Of a DNA stretch of 64,000 nt, positions 44,546 to 54,251 are shown piece by piece. A program made the translations under genes and the position numbers. Numbering within the stretch: the stretch's first letter is position 1; every line of letters begins with the position of its first letter. Source of the stretch: JBFHFS01 sp041583495 (GTDB lineage: Bacteria; Bacteroidota; Bacteroidia; Bacteroidales; Marinilabiliaceae); NCBI GenBank assembly GCA_041583495.1, contig JBFHFS010000013.1, forward strand, positions 1-64,000, in the 5' to 3' direction. Below the pieces are notes generated by a model. The model had not been told where the DNA came from and made no database searches. It worked only from the letters and a program-made list of their open reading frames with translations.

Positions 44546-45166
44546 TTAGAAAATAAAACCGACTTCGAATACAAGGCGGTTCAGAATGGCCTTATCGATG
44601 TACCCGGTTGTTTTGGTTATGTCGGAAATACCGTTATTTAAGAGTAGACCAAACATGAGGGCATTGTTGCCCCCCAGCGAATATTCGAGTCCTGCCCCCA
44701 GGTGGTACGAAAATTCAATAAATCGAACTTCATCGGTTAAAGACAGGTCATCACCGTCTTTGGCCCGGATGTTAAATTGTGAGGAAAGGCCAAATCGGCC
44801 ATAGAGCTGGGAACGTCTAAATTCATTGGTTTGCAGTTTAAGCCCCAAAGGAACCTCGATGAATCGTAAATGGTAATCTCTTATGGTGGAAGCACCTGCC
44901 TCCGAGGTGTATTTCAGTTTGCCTCCCGTGGTGTTGATGGTAAGGCCGGTTGAGAGGGCGTAGTTTTCGGCAAAGAAGTGATCGGCCACTATGCCAAAAT
45001 TATAGCCTGCCATGCTCCCCTGTGACGTTACATTTTTAAGGTCCGATTTTATCCAGGAGACCTGTGGGTTTAAAACAAACGACAGGCGGGTGTGATTTTC
45101 GCTTTGCCCCAAAGCGAGGCCGGAAATTAGTGTAAAACAGACTGTTAGGAGTATTGCGTTTCTCAT
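44546..45166 (-). CDS. PorT-family outer-membrane beta-barrel protein
   Basis: The 206-residue product has a signal peptide (about 1-20, GLALGQ), then barrel strands LSFVLNPQVSWIKSDLKNV, YNFGIVADHFFAENYALSTG, LRFIEVPLGLKLQTNEF, LYGRFGLSSQFNI and FSYHLGAGLEYSLGGNNALM, ending LVFEVGFIF. The FIEVPLGLKL and G.G..YSLG patterns are typical of PorT-like outer-membrane proteins (OMP_b-brl_2). The real PorT is a T9SS component; most paralogs have unknown roles. It is 84 bases from nadE on the same strand and may be cotranscribed. A minus-strand TATTTTTG lies at 45206-45213. Confidence 0.78.
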   Translation of the reverse strand: MRNAILLTVCFTLISGLALGQSENHTRLSFVLNPQVSWIKSDLKNVTSQGSMAGYNFGIVADHFFAENYALSTGLTINTTGGKLKYTSEAGASTIRDYHLRFIEVPLGLKLQTNEFRRSQLYGRFGLSSQFNIRAKDGDDLSLTDEVRFIEFSYHLGAGLEYSLGGNNALMFGLLLNNGISDITKTTGYIDKAILNRLVFEVGFIF

Positions 45167-45334
45167 GTTGTTTGCGTTTGACAGGATTCACTACATTTTC
45201 TAGACCAAAAATAATATCTTAGCAACAAATATCCGAAAAATAGAGGGATGGATGGTAGATATTTAGATAATTGTACCGTTTTTTAAATGATCTTTATGAA
45301 AAGTTCTTTTGAAAGGCAGAGGGTTTGCCATATC

Positions 45335-46342
45335 ATGGTCAAAGGGCTAATCTCTTCTGTTCTTGTGGTGGCCCTTGTGTTGGGGGGTGGTTGCAGGGGT
45401 GTCTCTGCACCTGACGTATCGCAGGTGGAAGTTAGTTTTAAATTGATCCCGTTTTATGAGGAGTTGTTTGAAATCCCACCCGACAGTGTGGAGGTTTATT
45501 TGGGTGAACTGAAGCAAAAATATGGACAATATCTTGAGGCCTATAGTGTAGGCATCCTGGGGATTGGAAGCCCTGACGATCCGGAATATCCCCAACAACT
45601 CGGCCGTTTTCTGGCCTATCAGCCCAATAAGGAGGTTTTGGATACCTGCCGGCGCGTGTTTGCCGATACAGACGCAATGGAGGCAGAATTAACCAGTGCC
45701 TTTCGGTTTTATCACTATTATTTTCCCGACAAAAAGGTTCCCGATGTTTATCTTCATTTGTCAGGCTTTAATCAGTCTGTTGCCATTGATTCAGAATGGG
45801 TTTCGGTGAGTGTGGAGAAGTATCTGGGTAGCCAGAATCCATTTTATGGGTGGCTGGATATTCCCCTTTATCTTCGACAACGAATGACTCCCCAAAGAGT
45901 GGTGCCAGATGTGGTTCAGGCCATGGGTATGACAGAATTTCCTTTCAACGATTCCATCGACGACCTGATTAGTCACATGATTTATCAGGGACAGATACTT
46001 GAATTTGTGCGACATCTTATCCCAGGCCTCTCCGAGCCGCTGTTATTTGGATATACTCCCGATGAATACAACTGGTGCGAGCGTAACGAAGCCAGGATGT
46101 GGCAATCAATGGTGGAGAAAAAACATCTTTTTTCAACCGACCCTATGCTCGTCCGTAAATATGTTGGAGAAGCGCCCTTCTCAGCCCTTTTTGGACAGGA
46201 CTCACCAGGGCGTGCGGGCCGGTATATCGGGTATAAGCTCCTGGAGTCGTGGCTCGATCGCCATCCTCAAAAAACCATCGTCGATCTGATGTCCCTTCCC
46301 GATCCCCATAAAATCTTAGCTGAGGCCGGATACAGGCCTTGA
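45335..46342 (+). CDS. GldB-like gliding-motility lipoprotein
   Basis: I set the start at ATG 45335 because MVKGLISSVLVVALVLGGGC is a lipoprotein signal peptide with Cys20; ATG at 45296 would add 13 residues. The 335-residue mature part shows GldB-family sequence: FYEELFEIPPDSVEVYLGEL, DPEYPQQLGRFLAYQP, FRFYHYYFPDKKVPDVYLH, YLGSQNPFYGWLDIPLYLR, QRVVPDVVQAMG, ISHMIYQGQILEFVRHLIP, GYTPDEYNWCERNEARMWQS, and a terminal GRAGRYIGYKLLESWL. GldB is needed for gliding in Flavobacterium and homologs persist in non-gliders. In related genomes gldB often sits near nadE, as here. Confidence 0.85.
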   Translation: MVKGLISSVLVVALVLGGGCRGVSAPDVSQVEVSFKLIPFYEELFEIPPDSVEVYLGELKQKYGQYLEAYSVGILGIGSPDDPEYPQQLGRFLAYQPNKEVLDTCRRVFADTDAMEAELTSAFRFYHYYFPDKKVPDVYLHLSGFNQSVAIDSEWVSVSVEKYLGSQNPFYGWLDIPLYLRQRMTPQRVVPDVVQAMGMTEFPFNDSIDDLISHMIYQGQILEFVRHLIPGLSEPLLFGYTPDEYNWCERNEARMWQSMVEKKHLFSTDPMLVRKYVGEAPFSALFGQDSPGRAGRYIGYKLLESWLDRHPQKTIVDLMSLPDPHKILAEAGYRP

Positions 46343-46820
46343 TGAATCGTTCTCCTGCAGGATGTATGATATATTAATTTTTGGGTGAATTGCTGCCAAA
46401 TACCGTGGCGTCAGCCATCTATAGGAAAATTTCATTTTTTTTATTTTGTCTGATTTTAACAATTAGTATTGTTATTTTCAGTTTATAATGCTAAAATTGT
46501 GGGTGCATTAGGTCTATTTTTTTTTGCTGAAAATTTGTATGACGAATGATAATAATAACAAAACATCTGTCTGTTCGCAACTCAGGTGGAAGGGGCCAGT
46601 CCGGATAGAGGTTCAAAAGGGGGGCGGTAATGCCTGGTTTAAGGGGATGTTTTTTTCCTAGGGATAGGGATTAAAACCTGGCCGGCATTTTCCGTGAATA
46701 GATCAATCAGATGAAAAGGTAACAAGTTGTTTTATTGAATCTGTGATCATAAATACTTAAATTGAGTTAAGTTTTTATTTTTTTTTGTGAATACCATTGA
46801 AGGATTTAAATGATTTTCTT
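46343..46820. other. Intergenic region before the cell-wall locus
   Basis: A 478-base AT-rich gap with several T runs. I found no clear TTG/TAnnTTTG pair, no regulator gene (no hybrid two-component, ECF/anti-sigma or AraC gene) and no other gene. Confidence 0.55.
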
Positions 46821-49800
46821 ATGAAAGAAAAAATTACCGGGATGTTTAGTACCAGGTTTTTTAACCCGCGAAGGTACCTTCTCTATTTTAGTTTTTCTGT
46901 GCTTTTATTCCCCGTCAGGGCCGGTTCTGTTTCATCGGGTCCTTTGGCCGATAAGGTGGAGGTACCGGGAGAGAAACAGGCTAACTTAACAATAGCCCCT
47001 TCGGGCCGCCTTCTGAGTCAACAGGCTGTGAGGCGTGTGACGGGAAAGGTGACCGACACATCAGGCGAAAGTTTGCCTGGGGTCAATATTTTTGAGAAAG
47101 GAACCACCAATGGCGGAATTTCCGACATGGAAGGTAACTATAGCATTGAAGTCCCTGCCGGATCGGTGCTGGTTTTTTCTTTTATAGGTTTTGCATCACA
47201 AGAGATAACCGTAACTACCCAGACCGTTGTGAATGTGGCATTGGCCGAAGAGACCCTTGGCCTCGATGAGGTGGTGGTTACGGCTATGGGGATCAAGTCG
47301 GAGAAGCGCAAGCTTAACTTTGCCGTGCAATCGGTTAATGAAGACGATTTGATTGCGGCGCGGGAGCCCAACTTTGTGGAGGCCCTGGAAGGCCGTATTG
47401 CCGGATTGGAAATATCCAGTACCGGAGGGTCACCCAACGCCTCCTCACAGATGATTATTAGAGGGATTTCCTCGATAAATCCCGGGCAGGACAATGAACC
47501 CATTTTTATCCTGAATGGGATGCATGTGTCGGGGGGAGCTTCCAAGGCCGCCGAATTAAACCCCAACGACATCGAGAGCGTGACCGTTTTGAAGGGGGCC
47601 GCTGCAGCTGCTCTTTATGGGCAGGAAGCCGCCAACGGCGCCATCATCGTAACCACCAAATCGGGGAAGGAAGGGGATGTGCGTGTGGAACTGAGTTCTA
47701 CCATTCAGTTTGAAGAGGCTTATCGTTTGCCAGAGATACAGAACACCTATTTGCGCGGGAGCCAGGGCGTATATATCGAAGAGTCTATGGGGGGGTGGGG
47801 TCCTCCTGCCCCTGAAGGAACAAAAACCTATAACAATGCCGAAAACTTTCTGCAAACCGGGATGTACCAGAAGTATGACATCTCTGTTTCGGGTGGAACC
47901 GAAAAGTTTAATACTTATGCGTCGTTTAACTATACCGATCAGGAAGGGGTGGTTCCCAACGATTACCTGGACCGCTGGGGCGCTTTGGTTAAATCGAGTT
48001 TTAAACCCCACGAAAAGGTGGATATTAGTTTAATGGCCAACATCGTTCAGAAAGAGTCCCGGGGATTTGGGGCTGGCATGGGGTCGGTTTATAACTGGGC
48101 CATCGACGACGATATTACCAACTACATAAATCCCGATGGAACCATTCGTCGGCCCTATATTAGTAGTAACAACATTCGTTATTCGCCCATAAGTCCGCTT
48201 TATTCTAGATACGAAGATACCGCCAGGAGTGAAGCGAACCGAACACTGTTACAAGCCACCATTTCGTGGGATATCTTAAAAAGCCTGAAGGTGACAGGTC
48301 GTCTTGGTTATGATTTAACCGAGAGCGAAAGTCACAGCATTGTTAAACCACGATGGACCATGGATGAGCTGTATGCAAATGAGGCTGAGGTTCCTTCGGA
48401 GCCAACCTCCCAGGATTATGACTATCTGGGTTCCTATTTTTATGGGGATGGCAAGAGTAGTGTCATGAACGGTGGATTTTTAGCCACTTACTCGGTCGAA
48501 CTAACACCGGACATTACTCTGGATGCTTTGGCCGGCTTTGACGCCAAACGCGAAAAGGGCCGTTCGGTGAGCATGGGCGGACGAAACTTTAATATTCCCG
48601 AGTGGGAAAGCATCATGAATTTGCTCGATATCCGAAATGAGGATGTGGAAATGAGCCGTAGTGAGAAAAATATTTATGGCTATTATGGAGAACTCAAGTT
48701 CGACTATAAGGGATTGGCTCAGCTTGGGGTTACCGGCCGTAACGACCACTCTTCTACTCTTCCCAAAAACAGCCGCTCGTTTTTCTACCCCTCGGTCAAC
48801 GGAGGAGTTATCTTTTCCGAATTGCTGAATATACAGAAACCCTGGTTTAATTATGGGAAAATCAAGGGAAACTGGGCCAAGGTGGGAAAGGATGCGCCCC
48901 TTTATAAGTTAAATAAATGGTATCGCACGCTGCCACTTCCCGATGATGGATATGGCATTGATCCCACACGCAGCAGTAACCTGAATCTGGAACCTGAAAT
49001 GACCACCTCGTGGGAAGTGGGGCTGGAAACACGTCTTTTTGGTGAAAAAACGAATCTGGAGTTTGCTTACTATTCCACTTCAGTGGAAAATCAGATTGTG
49101 GAAGTGCGTGTTTCACCTGCTTCAGGAAATATCCTTCAAACCCGTAATGAGGGAACTATCACCAATGAAGGCGTTGAATTGGTTTGGACCCAGAATCTGG
49201 TTAAAAAGGGGGCCTTGAAATGGGATATGATCACCAACTTTGGCCGCAACCATGGTTATGTGAAGGATTTGCCCGAAGGAATCGTGGAGTTATATACCGC
49301 AGCTGGCCGCTTTGGGGGGCTTGCAGCCACCTCCTACCTGGGCGGGTCCACCATGGCTTTGTCAGGAACCGATTATCTCAGAAATCCGGAAGGAAAAATT
49401 ATTGTGGATGAGAATGGAAATCCTAAAATAAATGCTTCTCCTTCGTTGCTAATAGGGAATCGTGAGGCCGACTTTAACATCGGCTGGTCCAATCGGGTGA
49501 CCTATAAAAAATGGTCCCTCTCCACCCTGGTGAATATCCGAAAGGGGGGGGATGTGGCCAATATGACCTTACGCACCCTGATGGGTAATGGCCAGTCTGC
49601 GTTGTGGGAAGATTATCGCAACCGGGAGATGGTCATAGAAGGCGTGGTGGAACAAGTCGATGGATCCTATGTCCCTAACGCGACCCCGGTCATTTATAAC
49701 CAGGATTTTCACAACAATTATGTGGCCCCGGTGGGATCTAATTTTGTGGAAGATGGTTCATTTATACGCCTGGGACATGTGACCCTGGGCTACGATCTAA

Positions 49801-50003
49801 CCGACTATGTGACCAGGACAGGTCTAAAGAACCTGAGGGTTTCAGTGACCGGTCGAAACCTGTTTTTGTTGACTGCCTACAGGGGATCCGATCCAAATAC
49901 CAACTATACCGGAAGTTCAGGTGGAGCCGGAACCATTGGGATCGATTACAACAATCTGCCCAATACCCGAAGTATCTCTTTTAATCTAAGTGCCACCTTT
50001 TAA
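46821..50003 (+). CDS. SusC/RagA-family TonB-linked outer-membrane transporter
   Basis: The start is set at ATG 46821, eight codons inside a TTG-started frame. The 1060-residue transporter has a signal peptide (FSFSVLLFPVRAG), a carboxypeptidase-regulatory-like domain at about 70-150 (GKVTDTSGESLPGVNIFEKG), the TonB-box-like EVVVTAMGIKSEKRKLNFAV, the plug (EALEGRIAGLEISSTGGSPN, RGISSINPGQ, GAAAAALYGQEAANGAIIVT), and a 22-strand barrel ending NTRSISFNLSATF. With SusD it imports a ligand into the periplasm. It heads the nine-gene run and is 12 bases from the SusD gene. Confidence 0.95.
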   Translation: MKEKITGMFSTRFFNPRRYLLYFSFSVLLFPVRAGSVSSGPLADKVEVPGEKQANLTIAPSGRLLSQQAVRRVTGKVTDTSGESLPGVNIFEKGTTNGGISDMEGNYSIEVPAGSVLVFSFIGFASQEITVTTQTVVNVALAEETLGLDEVVVTAMGIKSEKRKLNFAVQSVNEDDLIAAREPNFVEALEGRIAGLEISSTGGSPNASSQMIIRGISSINPGQDNEPIFILNGMHVSGGASKAAELNPNDIESVTVLKGAAAAALYGQEAANGAIIVTTKSGKEGDVRVELSSTIQFEEAYRLPEIQNTYLRGSQGVYIEESMGGWGPPAPEGTKTYNNAENFLQTGMYQKYDISVSGGTEKFNTYASFNYTDQEGVVPNDYLDRWGALVKSSFKPHEKVDISLMANIVQKESRGFGAGMGSVYNWAIDDDITNYINPDGTIRRPYISSNNIRYSPISPLYSRYEDTARSEANRTLLQATISWDILKSLKVTGRLGYDLTESESHSIVKPRWTMDELYANEAEVPSEPTSQDYDYLGSYFYGDGKSSVMNGGFLATYSVELTPDITLDALAGFDAKREKGRSVSMGGRNFNIPEWESIMNLLDIRNEDVEMSRSEKNIYGYYGELKFDYKGLAQLGVTGRNDHSSTLPKNSRSFFYPSVNGGVIFSELLNIQKPWFNYGKIKGNWAKVGKDAPLYKLNKWYRTLPLPDDGYGIDPTRSSNLNLEPEMTTSWEVGLETRLFGEKTNLEFAYYSTSVENQIVEVRVSPASGNILQTRNEGTITNEGVELVWTQNLVKKGALKWDMITNFGRNHGYVKDLPEGIVELYTAAGRFGGLAATSYLGGSTMALSGTDYLRNPEGKIIVDENGNPKINASPSLLIGNREADFNIGWSNRVTYKKWSLSTLVNIRKGGDVANMTLRTLMGNGQSALWEDYRNREMVIEGVVEQVDGSYVPNATPVIYNQDFHNNYVAPVGSNFVEDGSFIRLGHVTLGYDLTDYVTRTGLKNLRVSVTGRNLFLLTAYRGSDPNTNYTGSSGGAGTIGIDYNNLPNTRSISFNLSATF

Positions 50004-50015
50004 TTCTGCTGAACT

Positions 50016-51599
50016 ATGAATCAGATGAAATATTTATTTATTGCCTTATCGGTGTTGATGTGTTTTAACGGGTGCGACGATTTCCTGGGCGACAATCGCG
50101 ACCCTGATGGCACAGATAAAGTGCCGCCCAGTCAGATTATGCCGGTGGTTATTTTTTATTCTGCCCTGCAAAATTACGATCATGCCGAATATGGCACCTA
50201 TTTAAGCAACAACCTAACTACCGCAAGTAAGGCGCAGGCTTCGGCCCTGGCTTACAAAGCTGGCTGGGAATTTCTGGGTATGAACCGTCATCCCCAGTGG
50301 CGTCGCCACTTTTATGATCTGGGTTCTAATGCCAATGAACTGCTCACCCTGGCCGGGGAAGAGGAGTCGGTTAATTACATCGCCTTGACCCGGCTGCTTC
50401 GATTAATCTCTACGCAGGTTACCACCGATGTTTTTGGGGATATGCCACTTACCGAAGCTTATAAATCTTCCTCCCCCGCCTACGATACTCAGGAGAGTAT
50501 ATACCAATGGCTGAACAACGAGGCCGATGAGCTAATCACCTTATTTGGCAATCCTGAAGTGACCCAGGCATCTAACCGACTAATGGATGTTACAATTGAC
50601 CGTGTTTTTGCCGGCGATATGGGTAAATGGAAGCAGTTGGTGTATGCCGAGAAGGCCCGAATCTTATTACGTCAGATCCCCAATATTACCACCAGTGCAG
50701 CGGTTTGTAATGAGATTATTAGCAATGCCGAATTGGCGCTCAATGGGTGGTCCGATCCCCGTTATAAATTTGATGGGGGCGCCAGTGTTGAGAAAAACTG
50801 TATGTGGGGCCGTAACAACAGTCCCATCAACTCATGGGAGAGTAGAGCCAACCAATTGGGGAGTGCGATTCCCACCAAATATTTCATGGAAAACCTGCTG
50901 GGCTATAATCCTGAAACCGGAGTGGCCGCCGACCCCCGGTTGCCTCATCTGATGGAGGCCAGAGGCAATGCAGCCAATAGTATCGATACCACCTATCGCT
51001 ATCTGGAAAGTAACATCGGTATGCCGGCCAATCACAAAATTGAGTGGTATCCCGATCTTTATGAAAGTGTTTTAACTACCGATACCTCCACCATTATTCT
51101 GTTTACCAAGGGTGAGCTGCATTTTATTATTGCCGAGGCTGCCTTTTGGGCCGGGGATAAAACTAAAGCCGCCGATCATCTGGTGAAAGGAATTCGTTAC
51201 CATATGAATCGGCTCCAGGTGAGCCCCTCCGAAATTGAGGTCTATCTTAATGACCCCAGCCTGGTGCCGGGTTCTTCAAATATTACCATCGGCGATATTA
51301 TGCGCCAGAAATACATTGCTTCGTATTTGCAACCCGAGCAATGGAACGATATGCGCAGGTACGGCTACAGCAACCTTATTAATAACCTGAGATTCGACAA
51401 TACCATCGTCTATCCGGGACTGGAAAGGCCATACAATCTTTACGAATCCTACTGGGGTGGAAACGATGACTGGTTGCAAAGAATCAATTACGACCCAGAA
51501 ACCGAGGAGAAATACAATCGTGACGAGTTAATGCGGCTGGATGCTTTCAGAAATCCCGAATGGCTTAAGAAACCGATGATTTGGGCGCCTCAAAATTAG
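50016..51599 (+). CDS. SusD/RagB-family nutrient-binding lipoprotein (SusD_2-like)
   Basis: The 527-residue lipoprotein has a signal peptide ending CFNGC (Cys20) followed by DDFLGDNRDPD. It belongs to the SusD_2-type branch, judged from PSQIMPVVIFYSALQNYDH, RLLRLISTQVTTDVFGDMP, KWKQLVYAEKARILLRQI, ELHFIIAEAAFWAGD and MRQKYIASYLQPEQWNDMRR. It forms the ligand-binding lid of the adjacent SusC. SusD_2-type pairs often handle ligands other than storage polysaccharides, but the ligand cannot be read from the sequence. Confidence 0.92.
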   Translation: MNQMKYLFIALSVLMCFNGCDDFLGDNRDPDGTDKVPPSQIMPVVIFYSALQNYDHAEYGTYLSNNLTTASKAQASALAYKAGWEFLGMNRHPQWRRHFYDLGSNANELLTLAGEEESVNYIALTRLLRLISTQVTTDVFGDMPLTEAYKSSSPAYDTQESIYQWLNNEADELITLFGNPEVTQASNRLMDVTIDRVFAGDMGKWKQLVYAEKARILLRQIPNITTSAAVCNEIISNAELALNGWSDPRYKFDGGASVEKNCMWGRNNSPINSWESRANQLGSAIPTKYFMENLLGYNPETGVAADPRLPHLMEARGNAANSIDTTYRYLESNIGMPANHKIEWYPDLYESVLTTDTSTIILFTKGELHFIIAEAAFWAGDKTKAADHLVKGIRYHMNRLQVSPSEIEVYLNDPSLVPGSSNITIGDIMRQKYIASYLQPEQWNDMRRYGYSNLINNLRFDNTIVYPGLERPYNLYESYWGGNDDWLQRINYDPETEEKYNRDELMRLDAFRNPEWLKKPMIWAPQN

Positions 51600-51634
51600 T
51601 GTGTTAACGGTATACCATACAAAATTTATACGTA

Positions 51635-52513
51635 ATGAAACGAATAGCTAATTTTTTATTTATTCTTACCCTTGGAGGCCTGTTAATCAGCTCTTGTGAG
51701 GAAATACATGATCCGATTGACGATTTGGCCCGCTTCAGCGATCAGGCTGCAAATGTGTATTTGGAGTTGGGTGCTACCGATGTCAAGGCCGGTGGATCGG
51801 TGGATTTATATGTAGAGTACTGGTCTGTTGACGATAGCTTTAATAAATTAGCCTTCATGTATTCCCTGGATGAAGCCCTCAATTTTTCGATTACCGTTCC
51901 TAAGGCCAACTACACTTATACAATGGATTCGGCCCAGTTGGTGCGTGAGCTGGCAGAGGTTTTATCGTTCGATCACGACCCTTCCAGTTACAATAACGAA
52001 AAAAAGAGCTATGTGATTAATGGATCATTTGGGGTGAGTTACCTTTTGGCCCCCGTGGAATTAAGCAATCCAACGGTGTTCAACGAAACACTGGTGAATC
52101 GCTTGTTTCCTGCCTGGGTTATTGAAAGCTTTTACGAAGGCTTCTACGATTATATGTACCAGGTGGTCGTAATCAACGAGAATGCCGGACAAGATGAGTA
52201 TGATGTATTAAAGAGCGTTTTGGTGAAGGACTCTTTAGGAATGACTGCCGAAACCTTCGATACCTATTTTGATTTTAATGAGGTGACCGAGGGTGAAGAG
52301 GTTATTCTCATTCCTACGGTAAAACAGGATAAAGCGGTCGAACTCCTGGGGTTTATCAGAGATGAATCGTTGGCCGATTTAACTTATGATTCCCCCCGAA
52401 GGGAGTATGGTTTGTATTACTACAAGGGTTATGAACTGACGGCCAAATTTAAAGTGGTTAATGGCGATAACATTGTCAACTACTCTGAAGAGAAAACCGT
52501 TAAAGTATTGTAG
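51635..52513 (+). CDS. Surface lipoprotein of unknown function in cell-wall locus
   Basis: No family recognised. The 292-residue product has a lipoprotein signal peptide (LLISSC, Cys21) followed by EEIHDPIDD, an acidic stretch of the kind that directs lipoproteins to the outer face. An immunoglobulin-like region (NVYLELGATDVKAGGSVDLYVEYWSVDD) is followed by a helical part rich in Tyr (FYEGFYDYMYQVVVINENAG). By position directly after SusD it is probably the surface-binding partner of this system (SusE-like role), an inference from gene order. Confidence 0.75.
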   Translation: MKRIANFLFILTLGGLLISSCEEIHDPIDDLARFSDQAANVYLELGATDVKAGGSVDLYVEYWSVDDSFNKLAFMYSLDEALNFSITVPKANYTYTMDSAQLVRELAEVLSFDHDPSSYNNEKKSYVINGSFGVSYLLAPVELSNPTVFNETLVNRLFPAWVIESFYEGFYDYMYQVVVINENAGQDEYDVLKSVLVKDSLGMTAETFDTYFDFNEVTEGEEVILIPTVKQDKAVELLGFIRDESLADLTYDSPRREYGLYYYKGYELTAKFKVVNGDNIVNYSEEKTVKVL

Positions 52514-52542
52514 AAAATAAGGAAATTTAATACCGAAGTGTT

Positions 52543-54168
52543 ATGAAGATGTATAATAAATTAATGGTTGCACTTTTCACCTTCGCTCTTTTGGCGGGTT
52601 TTGCGGCCTGTGAAGGAGATCTTGAAACCGAAACGTTTGCACCTCAGGCGGTCGATTTTTCCTACACGTCCCCCTCAATTCATTATGTGCAGGGAGAGGA
52701 GATTACCTTTATTAATCTTTCGGTGGTAGGCAGTTCTTGGGAATGGATTTTTGGGGATGGAACTACCTCCAACGAAAAAAATCCGGTTCATAAGTTTCAG
52801 AAGGCCGGCACCTACACGGTGATTCTGAAGGTGGACGGCGGAGCCCATGAGATTCAGAAGAAAATAATGATTAGTGAAATTATTCCTTATGTCACCTTTA
52901 ATTCTTCCGATCCCGAAATTGTTTACAATCAAACGGAAGTCTCCTTTAATGTTCTTTTGGAAAACCCCGAAAACCTGGAGGTGACCTACCATTGGTTGTT
53001 TCCTCAGGGAACTCAGGGTGAGAGTGTCGATGAAGAGGGCAATTCGAATGAGGGAGAACCAACCGTGGTGTTCTCAAAAATAGGGAGCCAAAAAGCGATC
53101 CTTACCATCACCATGGGCGAAGAAGAGTTGTTACCCGTTACGGTTAACGTGCGGGTGAATTACGATCAACCTGCCAAGACACTGTTTTATGCGGTTAAGG
53201 AAGGAAACCTGATGTCTAAAAAGATAATTGAAGGGCTCGATCCGGAAATTAACAATCCTTTCGATCTGGGTTATCGCTCAGGAAAACACCCGCTAACGCT
53301 GGATTTTAGTGGCGACTTGTTGTATGTGTTCGATGCGGGAACCAAAACCGGATATACCGAAGATTATTTGAATGCCGGGGATGGTGAGATTTTCGCGGTG
53401 GCCTATGATGGGTCCAAAAGGGAATCGGTTATTGAAAACTTTGGCGGTGATACCTTTCTCGATTTTTATTATGGGTATTTCGATGAAGAGGAGAATATGA
53501 TTTATTGGGCCGACCGTAGGGAGGGTATTTTCCGAACCCCTGCCAATACAAGAAACAGCAAATTTTCGTTGACCGACTACGATTATTTTGTTCGCAACAA
53601 TTGGTTAGGGTATTATGGAAATGGCATTGCCTGGGGTAACACCAATGGTCCCATTGCAAAGGTTAACGGCATTTATTGGTGGGCTAAAAACTCAACCGGG
53701 AATGGCATCTTCAGGTTCAGTAGTGGAGACATTCTGGGCCGGGCCAAAGAGGATACCGATCCGGTGCCCGCCGCTGGGCAGTTTTTTGCTACGGGGACTT
53801 TTAAAGTGCGCGGAATGGTTATCGATGAGGTGAACCGGCATGTTTATATTGCCGACCAGGGCTATAAAATGATTCTGAAATTTGGGCTCGATGATGGGGT
53901 TTTGAAGTCTGCCGTGGACCGTCCGCGTACGGATGATGGCGAGGGCGGTGAAGCCGAAGGTCTTTTTGTTACTGGTATGGCTTTGGATGTAGATGCCGGT
54001 GGAAATGGATATCTCTATTGGGCATACCGTGGTCCTGCAGATACTGCAGATCCTACCCTGAAATCAGGCATTAAGCGTATCAAACTAAATGATCCCACTG
54101 CAACACCCGAGTACTATATTCAGGGGGTGAATGTTTATGGAATTGCCATTGATAATACACTGAGGTAA
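52543..54168 (+). CDS. PKD-domain lipoprotein with six-bladed-type propeller
   Basis: The 541-residue lipoprotein (Cys23 in AGFAAC) has an N-terminal PKD domain at about 35-105 (WEWIFGDGTTSNEKNP, AGTYTVILKV), a second immunoglobulin-like domain to about 205 (ITMGEEELLPVTVNVRV), and a C-terminal beta-propeller with YWTD-like units (DEEENMIYWADRREGIFRT, DEVNRHVYIADQGYKMILKF, GYLYWAYRGPADTADPTLKS). No catalytic signature is evident. It is likely a surface glycan or peptide binder working beside SusD; the propeller could also recognise cell-wall stem peptides (inference). Confidence 0.82.
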   Translation: MKMYNKLMVALFTFALLAGFAACEGDLETETFAPQAVDFSYTSPSIHYVQGEEITFINLSVVGSSWEWIFGDGTTSNEKNPVHKFQKAGTYTVILKVDGGAHEIQKKIMISEIIPYVTFNSSDPEIVYNQTEVSFNVLLENPENLEVTYHWLFPQGTQGESVDEEGNSNEGEPTVVFSKIGSQKAILTITMGEEELLPVTVNVRVNYDQPAKTLFYAVKEGNLMSKKIIEGLDPEINNPFDLGYRSGKHPLTLDFSGDLLYVFDAGTKTGYTEDYLNAGDGEIFAVAYDGSKRESVIENFGGDTFLDFYYGYFDEEENMIYWADRREGIFRTPANTRNSKFSLTDYDYFVRNNWLGYYGNGIAWGNTNGPIAKVNGIYWWAKNSTGNGIFRFSSGDILGRAKEDTDPVPAAGQFFATGTFKVRGMVIDEVNRHVYIADQGYKMILKFGLDDGVLKSAVDRPRTDDGEGGEAEGLFVTGMALDVDAGGNGYLYWAYRGPADTADPTLKSGIKRIKLNDPTATPEYYIQGVNVYGIAIDNTLR

Positions 54169-54183
54169 AAGTTACCTCTTGTC

Positions 54184-54224
54184 ATAAACCAAACCTTCCT
54201 TACCATGGGGGAGGTTCGGTTTAT
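54184..54224 (+). terminator. Intra-locus hairpin (attenuator candidate)
   Basis: ATAAACCAAACCTTCC can pair with GGGAGGTTCGGTTTAT (two mismatches) around a short loop. It divides the import/binding genes from the enzyme genes. The following T content is low (TCTGTCC), so it may attenuate or protect a 3' end rather than terminate fully. Confidence 0.55.
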
Positions 54225-54251
54225 TCTGTCCTATCCTAACACATTGTGTTT

